Assembly: GCA_003327425.1 (NCBI GenBank)
Contig: QOQW01000006.1
Location: forward strand, 180,041 to 244,040
Reading direction: 5' to 3'
Source of the DNA: Candidatus Ozemibacter sibiricus
Lineage (GTDB): Bacteria > Muiribacteriota > Ozemobacteria > Ozemobacterales > Ozemobacteraceae
DNA length: 64,000 bases
Shown one piece after another: positions 34,807-44,492 of the stretch; position 1 is the first letter of the stretch, and each line of letters starts with the position of its first letter. A model generated the notes under the pieces. The model searched no databases and was not told the DNA's origin. It saw nothing but the letters and a program-made list of their open reading frames with translations. A program made the position numbers and the translations under genes.

Positions 34807-35019
34807 GATGAAATCTCCGGAAATGAGGGTCTCATCATCATCTACCGGGGGCACAAACGAACAAAGTTATCAGAAAAAAGGTACAAATTGACCCCTTTAC
34901 AGGAATCATGGAAGGTGGTTAAATGGTGCCCCGATCCCGAGGCGCCATCCCCCCACTTTGCCGTGCACACGCACCGGAGGATCATGCTGTCAAAATTTCG
35001 GTGAGGAAAAGGAACATCC

Positions 35020-37221
35020 ATGAAGCAAGGGAGAGAACTGAGGTTCGTCGAAGGACGTGACGGTGCCCTCAAGCCGTTCAGCGCCGATAAGATCCGGTCT
35101 GCCATCGAGCGCGCCGGAGCGGCCACCGGTGAGTTCGGGCCGCTGGAAGCCGCCCGCATGGCCAGCCAGGTGGTCAATGTCCTCGCCCATCGAGGTTGCA
35201 CCAACATTCCGACTGTCGAAGAAATCCAGGATGTCGTGGAGCACATCCTGATCGCCAACAACTTCTTCGCGACCAATCGGTCCTACATCGTGTATCGCGA
35301 ACAGCACCGAGCGATGCGGGAAGGCAAGCGCACGCTCGTCGACGTCATCAGTTCGATCAATGAATACCTGGGTCAGCAGGACTGGCGGGTCAATGCCAAC
35401 GCCAATCAGGGCTATTCTCTTGGCGGGTTGATCCTGAATGTCTCCGGGAAGGTCGTCGCCAACTACTGGCTGTCCCATGTGTACAATCCCGAGATCGGCG
35501 AAGCCCATCGCAGCGGCGATTTCCATATCCATGATCTCGACATGCTCTCTGGCTATTGCGCCGGGTGGTCTCTCCGAATGCTCCTCCAGGAAGGCTTCAA
35601 CGGGGTGTATGGCAAGATCGAAGCGGCCCCTCCCAGCCACTTCAGCAGCGCCCTCGGCCAGATGGTAAATTTCCTCGGAACGCTCCAGAACGAATGGGCC
35701 GGCGCTCAGGCCTTCAGCTCCTTCGATACGTACCTGGCCCCCTTCGTGCGCACCGATAAGCTCTCCTATCGCGAGGTCTACCAGGGCATCCAGGAATTCA
35801 TCTACAATCTCAACGTGCCTTCGCGGTGGGGCACGCAAACGCCTTTCACCAACCTCACCTTCGACTGGATCTGCCCCGAGGACCTGCGCCACCAGACCCC
35901 CCTGGTCGGCGGCAAGCCCGTCGATTTCACCTACGGGGACCTGCAGGCCGAAATGGATATGATCAACCGGGCGTTCATCGAAGTCATGAGCCAGGGCGAT
36001 CGGGCCGGCCGGGCGTTCACTTTCCCCATACCGACCTACAACATCACCAAAGACTTCAACTGGGATCACCCGAACTGTGCCCCGCTGTTCGAAATGACGG
36101 CCAAGTACGGGCTGCCCTATTTTCAGAATTTCATCAATTCTGACCTCAAGCCCAATCAGATCAGATCGATGTGCTGCCGGCTCCAACTCGATCTGCGGGA
36201 ACTGCTGAAGCGAGGGAACGGCCTGTTCGGGTCGGCCGAGCAGACCGGATCGATCGGCGTCGTGACCATCAACCTGCCTCGGCTGGGGTACACCTACAAA
36301 GGCAATTGGGACGGCCTGATCAAGCGACTCGACGATCTGGTCAATCTGGCGGTGAAGAGTCTTGAGGTCAAGCGGAAGGTGATCAGCCGTTTGATCGACA
36401 ACGGGTTGTTCCCCTACACCAAACGCTACCTCGGAACGTTGCGGAATCACTTCTCGACCATCGGCATCAACGGAATGAACGAGTGCATCCGCAACTTCAC
36501 CGACGGAGCCACCGACATCACCTCGCCCGAGGGCATCGAGTTCGCTCAGCGCGTGATGACCCACCTGCGCGAACGCATGGTCGAGATCCAGACCCAGACT
36601 GGCAATCTCTACAATCTCGAAGCTTCGCCAGCGGAAGGGGCCACCTACCGTTTCGCCCGCGAAGATCAGAAGCGTTTCCCCGGGATCATCCAGGCAGGCA
36701 ATCCGACGGCTCCCTACTACACCAATTCCACCCAACTGCCAGTCGGGTACGATGGCGATCTTTTCGAGATGATGGAGCACCAGGAAAAACTGCAACAGTA
36801 CTACACTGGCGGCACGGTCCTCCATCTCTACGTCGGCGAACGGATCCCCGATGCCAACTCGTGCAAGCGGCTCGTCCAGAAATCGCTGAGCCAGTTCCGG
36901 CTGCCCTACATCACCATCACCCCGACCTTCTCGGTCTGCCCCAAGCATGGCTACCTGTCGGGAGAGCACGAATTCTGCCCGACCTGCGATGAGGCCGAAC
37001 GGGCGCGTCGGAAAGCCCAAGCCACTGTAGACCTCACCGGAACCGAGACCCCGCCGCCAGCGACCATCGACCTTCCAGAGGAGAGCCGCCAGCGGTGCGA
37101 AGTCTGGACACGGGTCATGGGCTACTACCGGCCTGTATCCCAGTTCAATGCCGGAAAGAAGAGCGAATACCGCGAACGCACGGTGCTGCGTGCCCCCGCA
37201 GTGATCAGCAAGGTCGTCTGA
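35020..37221 (+). CDS. nrdD: Anaerobic (class III) ribonucleoside-triphosphate reductase
   Basis: 733 residues. An N-terminal ATP-cone (residues 6-95, allosteric site) precedes the ten-stranded barrel. Active-site landmarks are GDFHIHDLDMLSGYCAGWSL, RSMCCRLQLDL and NLPRLGYTYKGNWDG. Near 640-657 CPKHGYLSGEHEFCPTC is the zinc site; at about residue 701 the glycyl radical glycine lies in RVMGYYRPVSQFNAGKKSEY. It makes deoxynucleotides from NTPs with formate as reductant under anoxia. The activase gene nrdG follows 19 bases later. GAGGAAAAGGA stands upstream of the ATG. Indicates anaerobic growth. Confidence 0.95.
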   Translation: MKQGRELRFVEGRDGALKPFSADKIRSAIERAGAATGEFGPLEAARMASQVVNVLAHRGCTNIPTVEEIQDVVEHILIANNFFATNRSYIVYREQHRAMREGKRTLVDVISSINEYLGQQDWRVNANANQGYSLGGLILNVSGKVVANYWLSHVYNPEIGEAHRSGDFHIHDLDMLSGYCAGWSLRMLLQEGFNGVYGKIEAAPPSHFSSALGQMVNFLGTLQNEWAGAQAFSSFDTYLAPFVRTDKLSYREVYQGIQEFIYNLNVPSRWGTQTPFTNLTFDWICPEDLRHQTPLVGGKPVDFTYGDLQAEMDMINRAFIEVMSQGDRAGRAFTFPIPTYNITKDFNWDHPNCAPLFEMTAKYGLPYFQNFINSDLKPNQIRSMCCRLQLDLRELLKRGNGLFGSAEQTGSIGVVTINLPRLGYTYKGNWDGLIKRLDDLVNLAVKSLEVKRKVISRLIDNGLFPYTKRYLGTLRNHFSTIGINGMNECIRNFTDGATDITSPEGIEFAQRVMTHLRERMVEIQTQTGNLYNLEASPAEGATYRFAREDQKRFPGIIQAGNPTAPYYTNSTQLPVGYDGDLFEMMEHQEKLQQYYTGGTVLHLYVGERIPDANSCKRLVQKSLSQFRLPYITITPTFSVCPKHGYLSGEHEFCPTCDEAERARRKAQATVDLTGTETPPPATIDLPEESRQRCEVWTRVMGYYRPVSQFNAGKKSEYRERTVLRAPAVISKVV

Positions 37222-37240
37222 TCGTTTCTGCCCTCTCGGG

Positions 37241-37981
37241 ATGCTCTTTCCTGCGCCAGATCGGCCCATCGTCGGTGGCTTGCAACCGCTGACGATGATC
37301 GATTTCCCGGGACGCATCGCCTGCGTGCTCTTCTTGCAGGGATGCAACCTCCGGTGTCGCTACTGCCACAACCCTGAGCTGGTCAAGAAAGCCGGGGATA
37401 TCTCCCATCCCTGGCATGATATCCTCGGCTTTCTCGACCGTCGGCGGGGCTTCCTCGAGGGAGTGGTCTTCAGTGGCGGAGAACCGACCTTTCAGGATAC
37501 CCTGCGCCCGGCCGTCGAAGAAATCCGGGACATGGGATTCGAGGTCGCTTTGCACACGAATGGGGCGTTTCCTCTGGTTCTGGGCGGCCTGTTGCGTGAT
37601 CGATTGCTGTCGTTCGTGGCCCTCGATATCAAAGCGCCCCCGGGACATTACCATGAGGTCACCGGGGCGCCGATCGATGCCGGGGTGCGGGAATCGGCGC
37701 GGCTGCTCATCGAGAGCGGCGTCGCCCATGAATTCCGCACCACCGTCCACCCTTCGGTCATCAGCCAGGAATGGGTGATGGCGATCGGGGATTTCCTTCA
37801 AGCCCTCGGAGCGAAGCGGTTCATTCTGCAGAAATGCCGGGAAGGCAAGACGCTCGATCCGCAATTGCCTCCCGTGGGCCCCGAGTGGTTGGGAAAACCC
37901 ACCCTGGACCACCTGCGCCGGCAGTTTTCGGGTCTGGCCATCCGTGGAGATCCGACCCGTTTCCAGGATCTGGCCGCTTGA
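37241..37981 (+). CDS. nrdG: Anaerobic ribonucleotide reductase activating enzyme
   Basis: 246 residues of the radical SAM activase family. VGGLQPLTMIDFPGRIACVLFLQGCNLRCRYCHNPEL (CxxxCxxC near residues 35-42) is the diagnostic opening; VVFSGGEPTFQ, ALDIKAPP and TTVHPSV follow. It uses SAM and a 4Fe-4S cluster to install the glycyl radical on NrdD. At 246 residues it is of the longer NrdG2/pyruvate-formate-lyase-activase-like type, common with NrdD in strict anaerobes. Directly downstream of nrdD. Confidence 0.92.
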   Translation: MLFPAPDRPIVGGLQPLTMIDFPGRIACVLFLQGCNLRCRYCHNPELVKKAGDISHPWHDILGFLDRRRGFLEGVVFSGGEPTFQDTLRPAVEEIRDMGFEVALHTNGAFPLVLGGLLRDRLLSFVALDIKAPPGHYHEVTGAPIDAGVRESARLLIESGVAHEFRTTVHPSVISQEWVMAIGDFLQALGAKRFILQKCREGKTLDPQLPPVGPEWLGKPTLDHLRRQFSGLAIRGDPTRFQDLAA

Positions 37982-38143
37982 GTTGAGCGGCGCGCGAAGC
38001 CTTGTTTCGCTGTCTGGCCGATGCGGGCAAGGAAGGGACGCAGGGTCTCTTGATGGACTGAAACTGGCCACCGTCAGCGATGTGGCTAGGCTTCCCAGCG
38101 GTCGTTCGCCCAAGCCCCACAGGAATGGAGAACTGGCCGGATA

Positions 38144-39220
38144 TCAGCGTTCGATCAGGCTGCGATAAAGTTCCAGGTAGAGGAAGGCTTCGAGGTCGGG
38201 GTTCAGATTTTCCTTCACCCAGGCTCCGGCGCGCTGACCGACCGCCGCTCGCGTCTCATGTTGGCGGAGGATGAACTCGAGTTTGCTGGCCAGATCGTCC
38301 TGGTCATGGATGCGACGAAAGCCTTCGGGGGAAGGACTGGTGAAGTACAGGAAGCCGTTCCCCCGTCCCGGGTTGGCGAATTCATCGATGATATAGGCAC
38401 GATTGCCAGGAATATCTGACGCCAGGACGGCGGCACCCAGCGACATGGCTTCGAGCAGGCACTGGGATCCTCCTTCGGCGTGTGAAACATTCAGAATGAC
38501 GTCGGCTTGCGCATACCATCGCGACATCTCCCCAGGCGAAAGCTCGGGCACGAGGCGGATCCAGGGCTGGCCGGCGGCCGCCTGGGCGACCAGCTGGCCG
38601 TATTCCTGGTCGAGATGGTTGCCCAGAATGACCAAATGCAGATCGGGGATCCTGCCCAGCAGGGGTTCGAGCGCCTGGATGGCAAAGAGAGTGTTTTTGA
38701 CCGGGACCACCGCTCCGGGCACCACGACCACGCGAGCGTGCGGTGGAAGCGGAGTGACCGATAGTTCTGGAAGATCGCTGGGCGGGGCGGCTCGAACTCC
38801 TTTGGGAATCACCCGAAATCGTGAATCCTCGGGGAGGAATTCCTTGAGGTAGGGAAGCATTCCATAAAAGGGCACCACCACTTTATCGGCGGTCGACAGA
38901 ACGGTGCGTACCTGTTCGTTCAGGATCGGCGTCTGCAGGTCGACGAACACATCGGTGCCCGTGCAGGTGATGACCAGGGGAAGACGTGACCGGCGGGCGA
39001 TTTCCTGGCAGGCCAATCCCGATTTGACCAGGTGGAATCCATGGATCAGCTGGGGGCACCGGAAATGGGTTTCCAAGTCGCCAACGTTGATCTCTTCTGA
39101 GGTATCGACTTCGAGAACATGACAGCCGAGCCGGGTCAGGGCCTGTCCGAGGCGTCGACCATAGGCGGTATCTTCGCCATAACGGCTCTGGACCAGGCAG
39201 ATCCCAAGGAGAATCTCCAT
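38144..39220 (-). CDS. Family 4 glycosyltransferase (GT-B)
   Basis: 358 residues. The N-terminal Rossmann domain (EILLGICLVQSRYGEDTAYGRRLGQAL) has an unusual short opening. The C-terminal nucleotide-sugar domain has VVVVPGAVVPVKNTLFAI (in place of GRl.. .KG), the ILGNHLDQEYG strand, and the GT4 catalytic EX7E region ILNVSHAEGGSQCLLEAMSLGAAVLASDIPGNR. The donor and acceptor are unknown. Transcribed divergently from the phosphofructokinase gene, with no partner gene. Confidence 0.82.
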   Translation of the reverse strand: MEILLGICLVQSRYGEDTAYGRRLGQALTRLGCHVLEVDTSEEINVGDLETHFRCPQLIHGFHLVKSGLACQEIARRSRLPLVITCTGTDVFVDLQTPILNEQVRTVLSTADKVVVPFYGMLPYLKEFLPEDSRFRVIPKGVRAAPPSDLPELSVTPLPPHARVVVVPGAVVPVKNTLFAIQALEPLLGRIPDLHLVILGNHLDQEYGQLVAQAAAGQPWIRLVPELSPGEMSRWYAQADVILNVSHAEGGSQCLLEAMSLGAAVLASDIPGNRAYIIDEFANPGRGNGFLYFTSPSPEGFRRIHDQDDLASKLEFILRQHETRAAVGQRAGAWVKENLNPDLEAFLYLELYRSLIER

Positions 39221-39358
39221 GTGCTCGAAGAACCTCCGGATTCATTACGCGTCCGGGAAGGGACTGGTTCGAGAGGCGGTTGACAGGTGGGAAGATAATG
39301 AGGACAATACTTTACCCTCCAGACTTAGTATCAATACCATGATCGGAAGGAAATTGCC

Positions 39359-40687
39359 ATGGATTTGAATCCAAACGATTTTCAGGTGCGACGCCTCGGT
39401 GAGGCGACCTTTCCCTCGCCTCTGGGCCTGTCAAAGAGCGACGGCGACATGCTGACCAACTACACCCAGGACGACGACCGGATTCTCTATGAAGTCAGCC
39501 TCCGGAAAGTCCAGGAAGTGATCGCCGCGGGAAGGGTTCCCTGTTCGTTCGAAAAAGCCGGCCCGCGAGAAAAGGTGTTCTTCAATCCCTCCGAAACGCG
39601 AGTCGGGATCGTCACGTGCGGTGGCCTGTGCCCTGGCATCAATGACGTCATTCGGGGACTGGTGATGCAACTTTCCTTCTGGTACCGGGTCAAGGCCATC
39701 TATGGATTTCGGTATGGTTATCAAGGACTGGTGAAGGAGCTGGGTGCCCCGCCCCGAGTGCTCGATCCAGAAGTGGTGGCCGACATCCATGAATTCGGCG
39801 GGTCGATCCTGGGCACATCGCGCGGGCCCCAGGATGTCGGCAAGATGGTCGACCGGCTGATGGACTTCGGCATCGACATCCTGTTCTGCATCGGAGGCGA
39901 TGGCACGCTGCGCGGGGCCAAAGACATCGCCGATGAGATTCTGCGCCGCGGGCTGAAGATCGGGGTGATCGGAATCCCCAAGACCATCGACAATGACATC
40001 GGGTTCATCGAAAAAACGTTCGGCTTCGAAACGGCCTTTTCGCTGGCGGTGGAATCGATCCGCACGGCGCATGTCGAAGCCAAGGCGGTGCAGAACGGCA
40101 TCGGGTTGGTGCGCTTGATGGGGCGGGATTCAGGGTTCATCGCAGCCAATGCCGCGGTGGCTTCCCAGGATGTCAATTTCTGCCTGGTGCCTGAAATTCC
40201 GTTCGATCTCGAGGGGCCGAATGGGTTCTACACCCATCTGAAGCAGCGGCTGGCCAAACGCGGGCACGCGGTGGTCGTGGTCGCCGAAGGGGTGGGGAAG
40301 GCTTTCGGCGGCGATCAGGGGAAGGATGCCTCGGGCAACATCAAATTCCCCGATGTCGGGGTCTTCCTGCGGGATGATATCAAGCGGGTGTTCGGCGAGC
40401 AGGGCATCCCGGTCAACATCCGCTACATCGATCCCAGCTATATGATCCGCAGCGCGCGGGCCCTGCCGTCCGACAGCATCTACTGCAACCAGCTGGCGCA
40501 GAATGCCGCCCATGCGGGCATGGCCGGCCGCACCGGCATGGTGGTGGGCATCTGGAACGACCATTTCACCCATGTTCCCATCGAAATGGCCGTCAAGAAT
40601 CGCAAGCTGATCGACCCGGAAAGCACCTTCTGGCTCAACGTCCTCGAATCCACCGGCCAGCCGCGCAGCATGCTCAATTCGGCCTGA
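39359..40687 (+). CDS. pfkA: 6-phosphofructokinase, long type
   Basis: 442 residues of the phosphofructokinase family, the group with an N-terminal extension of about 80 residues (TP0108/plant-like). Key motifs: GIVTCGGLCPGINDVIRG, CIGGDGTLRGA near 178-188, GIPKTIDNDIGFIEKTFGFETA, RLMGRDSGFIA and IDPSYMIRSARALPSD. GGDGT (glycine instead of aspartate after GGD) points to ATP as phosphoryl donor, while PKTIDND with lysine resembles PPi enzymes; ATP is favoured. It commits fructose 6-phosphate to glycolysis. GGAAGGA lies eight bases before the ATG. A TTGACA at 39280 is upstream without a good -10. Followed convergently by the inositol phosphatase gene. Confidence 0.9.
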   Translation: MDLNPNDFQVRRLGEATFPSPLGLSKSDGDMLTNYTQDDDRILYEVSLRKVQEVIAAGRVPCSFEKAGPREKVFFNPSETRVGIVTCGGLCPGINDVIRGLVMQLSFWYRVKAIYGFRYGYQGLVKELGAPPRVLDPEVVADIHEFGGSILGTSRGPQDVGKMVDRLMDFGIDILFCIGGDGTLRGAKDIADEILRRGLKIGVIGIPKTIDNDIGFIEKTFGFETAFSLAVESIRTAHVEAKAVQNGIGLVRLMGRDSGFIAANAAVASQDVNFCLVPEIPFDLEGPNGFYTHLKQRLAKRGHAVVVVAEGVGKAFGGDQGKDASGNIKFPDVGVFLRDDIKRVFGEQGIPVNIRYIDPSYMIRSARALPSDSIYCNQLAQNAAHAGMAGRTGMVVGIWNDHFTHVPIEMAVKNRKLIDPESTFWLNVLESTGQPRSMLNSA

Positions 40688-40804
40688 CGGCAGGGCTGGC
40701 CGGGGTTCCTGGCGGTCGGCGGCAAGCGTTCCCGACCCTCCCGCAGGCCCGAGGCGCGGGCCGCCGTCGCCATCCAGCCGAACCCCATTCGCACCGGGAA
40801 GAGG

Positions 40805-41653
40805 TCAGATCGCCAGCATGGCAAGCACGGCCTCGTGCAGGCGACCGTTGGTGGCCAGCAACTGGCCGCGATCGAGGGGCATGGGCTGGCCGGCGAAATC
40901 GGTGACCCGGCCGCCGGCCTCCTCGACCAGCAACCGGCCGGCGGCGACGTCCCAGGGCTGGAGGCTGGTCTCCCAGAAGACATCGAACCGGCCCATGGCG
41001 ACGGCGCACAGATCCAGGGCGGCGGAGCCCAGGCGCCGCACCCCCTGCGTCGCCAGGATCATCCGACGCAGACGAGCCAGCACCTCGTCGATCTGGTCAC
41101 CGATCCGATAAGGGAAGCCGGTGACGACGAGAGCCTTGTGCAGGTCATCCTGGGCCGATACCCGGATCGGCGCGCCGTTGAGCCAGGCACCGCCGTTGGT
41201 CCAGGCCACGAAGGTCTCGCCGGCGATCGGTTGGTGGACAGCGCCCGCCACGGGTCGTCCGTCGAGGCAGAGGGCGATCGAGACCGAAAAGATCGGCAGG
41301 CCGTGCGCGAAGTTGGTGGTGCCGTCGAGCGGGTCGAACACCCAGACCCGCCCCTGGCGCCAATCGGCCCCCCCGGTTTCCTCGCCGAACAAGGCGTCAG
41401 CGGGAAATGCTCGCGCCAGTTCGTCGCGAATGAGACGTTCCGAGGCCAGGTCCATTTCGGTGACGAGGTCGGTGGCCCCTTTGAAGTCGACCTGCATCGC
41501 GGTGGCGAACCGCCCTTTCAGCAACGCCCCCGCCATTGCGGCGATGCGAGCGGCGACGGCCGCCTCGTGAGCGAACGGGGCTGCCTGTCCAGGGGCTGGA
41601 GTGGAGGTCGGCATGGGGGCCGGGGTGGGGGAGGAGTCGGCGGGTGATGACAT
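40805..41653 (-). CDS. Inositol monophosphatase family protein
   Basis: 282 residues. All family metal motifs are present: FGEETGG (Glu pair), WVFDPLDGTTNFAHGLPIFSVSIAL, and WDVAAGRLLVEEAGG near the C-terminus. The first 28 residues are Pro/Ser/Ala-rich and probably disordered; translation may start at the second ATG. Such Li-sensitive enzymes dephosphorylate inositol phosphates, PAP, fructose 1,6-bisphosphate or histidinol phosphate; the RRLGSAALDLCAVAMGR stretch is typical of SuhB/histidinol-phosphatase-like members, and the substrate is not resolved. Confidence 0.88.
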   Translation of the reverse strand: MSSPADSSPTPAPMPTSTPAPGQAAPFAHEAAVAARIAAMAGALLKGRFATAMQVDFKGATDLVTEMDLASERLIRDELARAFPADALFGEETGGADWRQGRVWVFDPLDGTTNFAHGLPIFSVSIALCLDGRPVAGAVHQPIAGETFVAWTNGGAWLNGAPIRVSAQDDLHKALVVTGFPYRIGDQIDEVLARLRRMILATQGVRRLGSAALDLCAVAMGRFDVFWETSLQPWDVAAGRLLVEEAGGRVTDFAGQPMPLDRGQLLATNGRLHEAVLAMLAI

Positions 41654-41782
41654 GCGGATAAGCCTCGAGCGTTGACAATGAAGTCACAACGATGATGGAG
41701 TTGCGGTGGCTGCTTCCATCCGGTACCATATTCCCGGCCTGTCCGCAAGGGAACATCGCCAGGCCGCAAGGGAGGAAACGCG

Positions 41783-42961
41783 ATGGGCAGACCCATTCTG
41801 GCAGTGCTGAGCGTCTCGGCGGGAGCCGGACACGTCCGGGCGGCCGAAGCCCTCAAAGCAGCGGCGGAAGCCCACTTTCCAGCTTTCGAGGCGGTCCATA
41901 TCGATGTCATGTCGACCGTCGGCGAGATCTTCCGGAAACTGTACGCCGAGACGTACCTGTCGCTGGTGGAGAACCACCCTTCCTTGTGGGGAATCATCTA
42001 CAAGAAATCCGACAAGCAAAAGGCCGATTCTTCCCTCAATCGGTTGCGCCGGGCGGTCGAACGGCTCAATACGCGAGGCTTCATGGCCAGGATCGCCGAG
42101 CTGAACCCCGACCGGGTCATCTGCACCCATTTCCTGCCGGCCGAGCTGCTGTCGCGGCAACGGGCCCAGGGCGCCTTCACGCGGCCGGTCTGGGTGCAGG
42201 TGACCGATTTCGACATCCATGCCATGTGGATCCAGACCGATGTGACCGGCTATTTCGTCGCGACCGACGAGGTGGCCTTCCGGCTGGCCGATCGCGGGGT
42301 GCCGCGCGAGGCGATCACGGTCACGGGCATTCCCATCATGCCGGTGTTCGGCCAGCCGCCGGACCGCGAGGCCGCGGCCCGTGAACTCGGGCTCGACCTG
42401 AACAAGAAGACGGTGCTGATGATGTCCGGCGGCTATGGGGTGGGCGGCATCGACCAGCTGGTGGAACGCCTGCTGCGCCTGCCGGGCGACTTCCAGATCG
42501 TGGCGCTGGCTGGGCGCAATGAGGCCCTGCTGGCCAGTCTGCAGAAGCTGCAGGCGACCGCGCCCGGACGCCTGTTCCCGATGGGATTCACTCGCACCAT
42601 CGAGCGGCTCATGGCGGTGGCCGATGTCGCCATCACCAAGCCCGGCGGGCTCACCACCTCGGAATGCCTGGCCATGGGCCTGCCCATGATCATCGTGTCG
42701 CCCATTCCGGGCCAGGAAGAACGCAATGCCGACTTCCTGCTCGAGCATGGCGTGGCTCTCAAGGCCTACGATGGTGCCGGCCTCGAATACCGACTCGCCC
42801 AATTGCTGCGCGATCCCGAGCGGCTCGAGGCGATGGCGGCCCGGGCGCGGGCGCTCGGCCGGCCCGACGCCGCTCGTCGGGTCCTGGAGAAGGTCTGCCA
42901 GACGACGCCCGCCACCGTTGTCACGCCTCAGCCGGCCGCCTTTTCGCCTGGCCGCGGGTGA
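41783..42961 (+). CDS. MGDG synthase/UgtP-type glycosyltransferase (GT28)
   Basis: 392 residues. The N-terminal MGDG-synthase domain begins ILAVLSVSAGAGHVRAAEALK and holds the HFLPAELLSR stretch; the C-terminal GT28 nucleotide-sugar domain has MMSGGYGVGGIDQLVERLL, DVAITKPGGLTTSECLAMGLPMIIVSPIPGQEERNADFL. Relatives make mono- or processive glycosyl-diacylglycerols, or serve in Riflebacteria and Firmicutes-like groups as glycolipid synthases. Works at the inner membrane face; acceptor is a diacylglycerol by analogy. GGAGG lies upstream. The following membrane protein gene starts 34 bases after its stop. Confidence 0.85.
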   Translation: MGRPILAVLSVSAGAGHVRAAEALKAAAEAHFPAFEAVHIDVMSTVGEIFRKLYAETYLSLVENHPSLWGIIYKKSDKQKADSSLNRLRRAVERLNTRGFMARIAELNPDRVICTHFLPAELLSRQRAQGAFTRPVWVQVTDFDIHAMWIQTDVTGYFVATDEVAFRLADRGVPREAITVTGIPIMPVFGQPPDREAAARELGLDLNKKTVLMMSGGYGVGGIDQLVERLLRLPGDFQIVALAGRNEALLASLQKLQATAPGRLFPMGFTRTIERLMAVADVAITKPGGLTTSECLAMGLPMIIVSPIPGQEERNADFLLEHGVALKAYDGAGLEYRLAQLLRDPERLEAMAARARALGRPDAARRVLEKVCQTTPATVVTPQPAAFSPGRG

Positions 42962-42995
42962 GCCGACCCCCATCGGCCCGCCCTTCGACCTGCCC

Positions 42996-43562
42996 ATGGC
43001 ACGAGATTCCTCCGTCGACCAGCCGCAAATACCTCCGGCGGCTCAGGAAGGAAGCGAACTTCGGGGCGCCGCGGGCTTTCCCTGGCGGCATACGGTGGCC
43101 TACATCGGGTGGGTCTGTCTGCTGGCCTTCTTCTTCGCCAACGTCGAGATCCAGATCGAAGGGGCGCAGGGGTGGGCGGCCGGTCTGCCCACCTGGCGGA
43201 TCGAACAGCACTGGCTCCTCGACCTCTTCTGGGGCGGGCGGCCCATGACCGGCTACCATGCCTGGGTCTTTCCGTTCATGCTGCTGTTCTTCCATCTGCC
43301 CGCCTTCTGGGCCTGGCAATGGAACCTGCGCCTGGAAGCCCGCATTCTCGGCAGCGTCATGCTGTTCTGGCTGGTCGAAGACTTCTTGTGGTTCGTCATC
43401 AACCCCGCCTTCGGCTGGGAGCGCTTCACTCCGGCCCACATTCCCTGGCACAAATCCTGGACCCTGGGCATGCCTACCGATTATGTGACCTTCACAATCG
43501 TCGGGGGAGCCCTGCTCTGGTGGTCTTTTCGGCCGTCGTCTCGGGCCGCGGCCCCGAACTGA
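42996..43562 (+). CDS. Multi-pass membrane protein of unknown function
   Basis: 188 residues from the ATG at 42996. A polar Pro/Gln-rich head (1-30) precedes about four hydrophobic segments near 34-50, 88-108, 118-140 and 163-182. Conserved-looking polar features inside the membrane region include WLVEDFLWFVINPAFGW, HIPWHKSWTLGMPTDY, with His and Trp that could bind a ligand. No family recognised. Its place after the GT28 gene suggests lipid or envelope work; that is only context. Confidence 0.65.
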   Translation: MARDSSVDQPQIPPAAQEGSELRGAAGFPWRHTVAYIGWVCLLAFFFANVEIQIEGAQGWAAGLPTWRIEQHWLLDLFWGGRPMTGYHAWVFPFMLLFFHLPAFWAWQWNLRLEARILGSVMLFWLVEDFLWFVINPAFGWERFTPAHIPWHKSWTLGMPTDYVTFTIVGGALLWWSFRPSSRAAAPN

Positions 43563-43595
43563 GCCGGGAGCCCCGCGGTCGCGGCACCTCTCGGG

Positions 43596-44354
43596 TCAGG
43601 GCGAATCAGGCTTGCCGGGAACCATCGGCACGAACCGTACGGGCAGATCTTCCTCGGTTCGCACCTGCCCGGCCTCTTTGCGCAGGATGACCAGGCGCTG
43701 GGCGAACCGCTCGCCCAGGGGCAGAATCATGCGGCCACCATCCTTCAATTGATCGACCAACGCCTGCGGAAGCTGCTCGGGAGCGCAGGTGACGATCACG
43801 GCATCGAAGGGGGCGTGCTCGGGCCACCCTTTGTAGCCATCGCCGGTCAGGACCTTGACCGCAAACCCCTCAGAGGCCAGGACCTGCCTGGCGTGATCGG
43901 CCAGCTCAGGAATGATCTCGATGCTGTAGACGTCGGCGCCGAGGTCGGCCAGAATCGCGGCCTGATACCCTGATCCGGTGCCGATTTCGAGGATCTTTTC
44001 GCCCGGCTGCGGCGCGATACGTTCGGTCATGTAGGCGACGATGTAGGGTTGGGAAATGGTCTGCTGATGGCCGATCGGGCAGGGGTGATCGCCGTAGGGG
44101 TCGCTGGCCCAGCGATAGGCTTCCGGAATGAACCGGTGCCGTCGTACCCGACCCATGGTCGTCAGGATCCTTTCATCCCGAATTCCGTACGCTCTCAAGG
44201 TCTGGACCATGGCTGCCCGCTGCTCGTGCATGTCATCATCCTCCCCGGGGCCGGAGCGGGCGGCCACCGTTCTGAGCCACCCGTCTCCGAAGGCCATCCA
44301 ATGCCAAAGGGCCAGGATGAAGGCGGCAGCGGCCAACCCGACGAGCCGTTTCAT
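43596..44354 (-). CDS. pcm: Protein-L-isoaspartate O-methyltransferase with N-terminal membrane segment
   Basis: 252 residues from the ATG at 44354 (GGGGGT upstream). A hydrophobic stretch at 4-22 (LVGLAAAAFILALWHWMAF) is a signal anchor or signal peptide not found in cytoplasmic Pcm. The enzyme part is complete: HRFIPEAYRWASDPYGDHPCPIGHQQTISQPYIVAYM, SAM-binding LEIGTGSGYQAAILADLG, and IVTCAPEQLPQALVDQLKDGGRMILPLG. Pcm methylates isoaspartyl residues of damaged proteins. An exported form would need SAM outside the cytoplasm, so a membrane-tethered cytoplasmic enzyme is more likely; topology is unproven. Confidence 0.9.
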   Translation of the reverse strand: MKRLVGLAAAAFILALWHWMAFGDGWLRTVAARSGPGEDDDMHEQRAAMVQTLRAYGIRDERILTTMGRVRRHRFIPEAYRWASDPYGDHPCPIGHQQTISQPYIVAYMTERIAPQPGEKILEIGTGSGYQAAILADLGADVYSIEIIPELADHARQVLASEGFAVKVLTGDGYKGWPEHAPFDAVIVTCAPEQLPQALVDQLKDGGRMILPLGERFAQRLVILRKEAGQVRTEEDLPVRFVPMVPGKPDSP

Positions 44355-44492
44355 TCGGACCCCCTTGGTGATATACCTACCCACAACAGTACTCGAGATC
44401 CCTCCCGGCGGCAAGGCGAACTAATTTCGCCAGGTTGGCAGAACGCTAGCACGATTGAGCCCGGCGGGATGGCGGGGCACCGGGAAACATGC

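Noticed and set aside
34729..35019. NrdR box before nrdD
   Set aside because: No acaCwAtATaTwGtgt-like pair was found; only loose AT-rich stretches.
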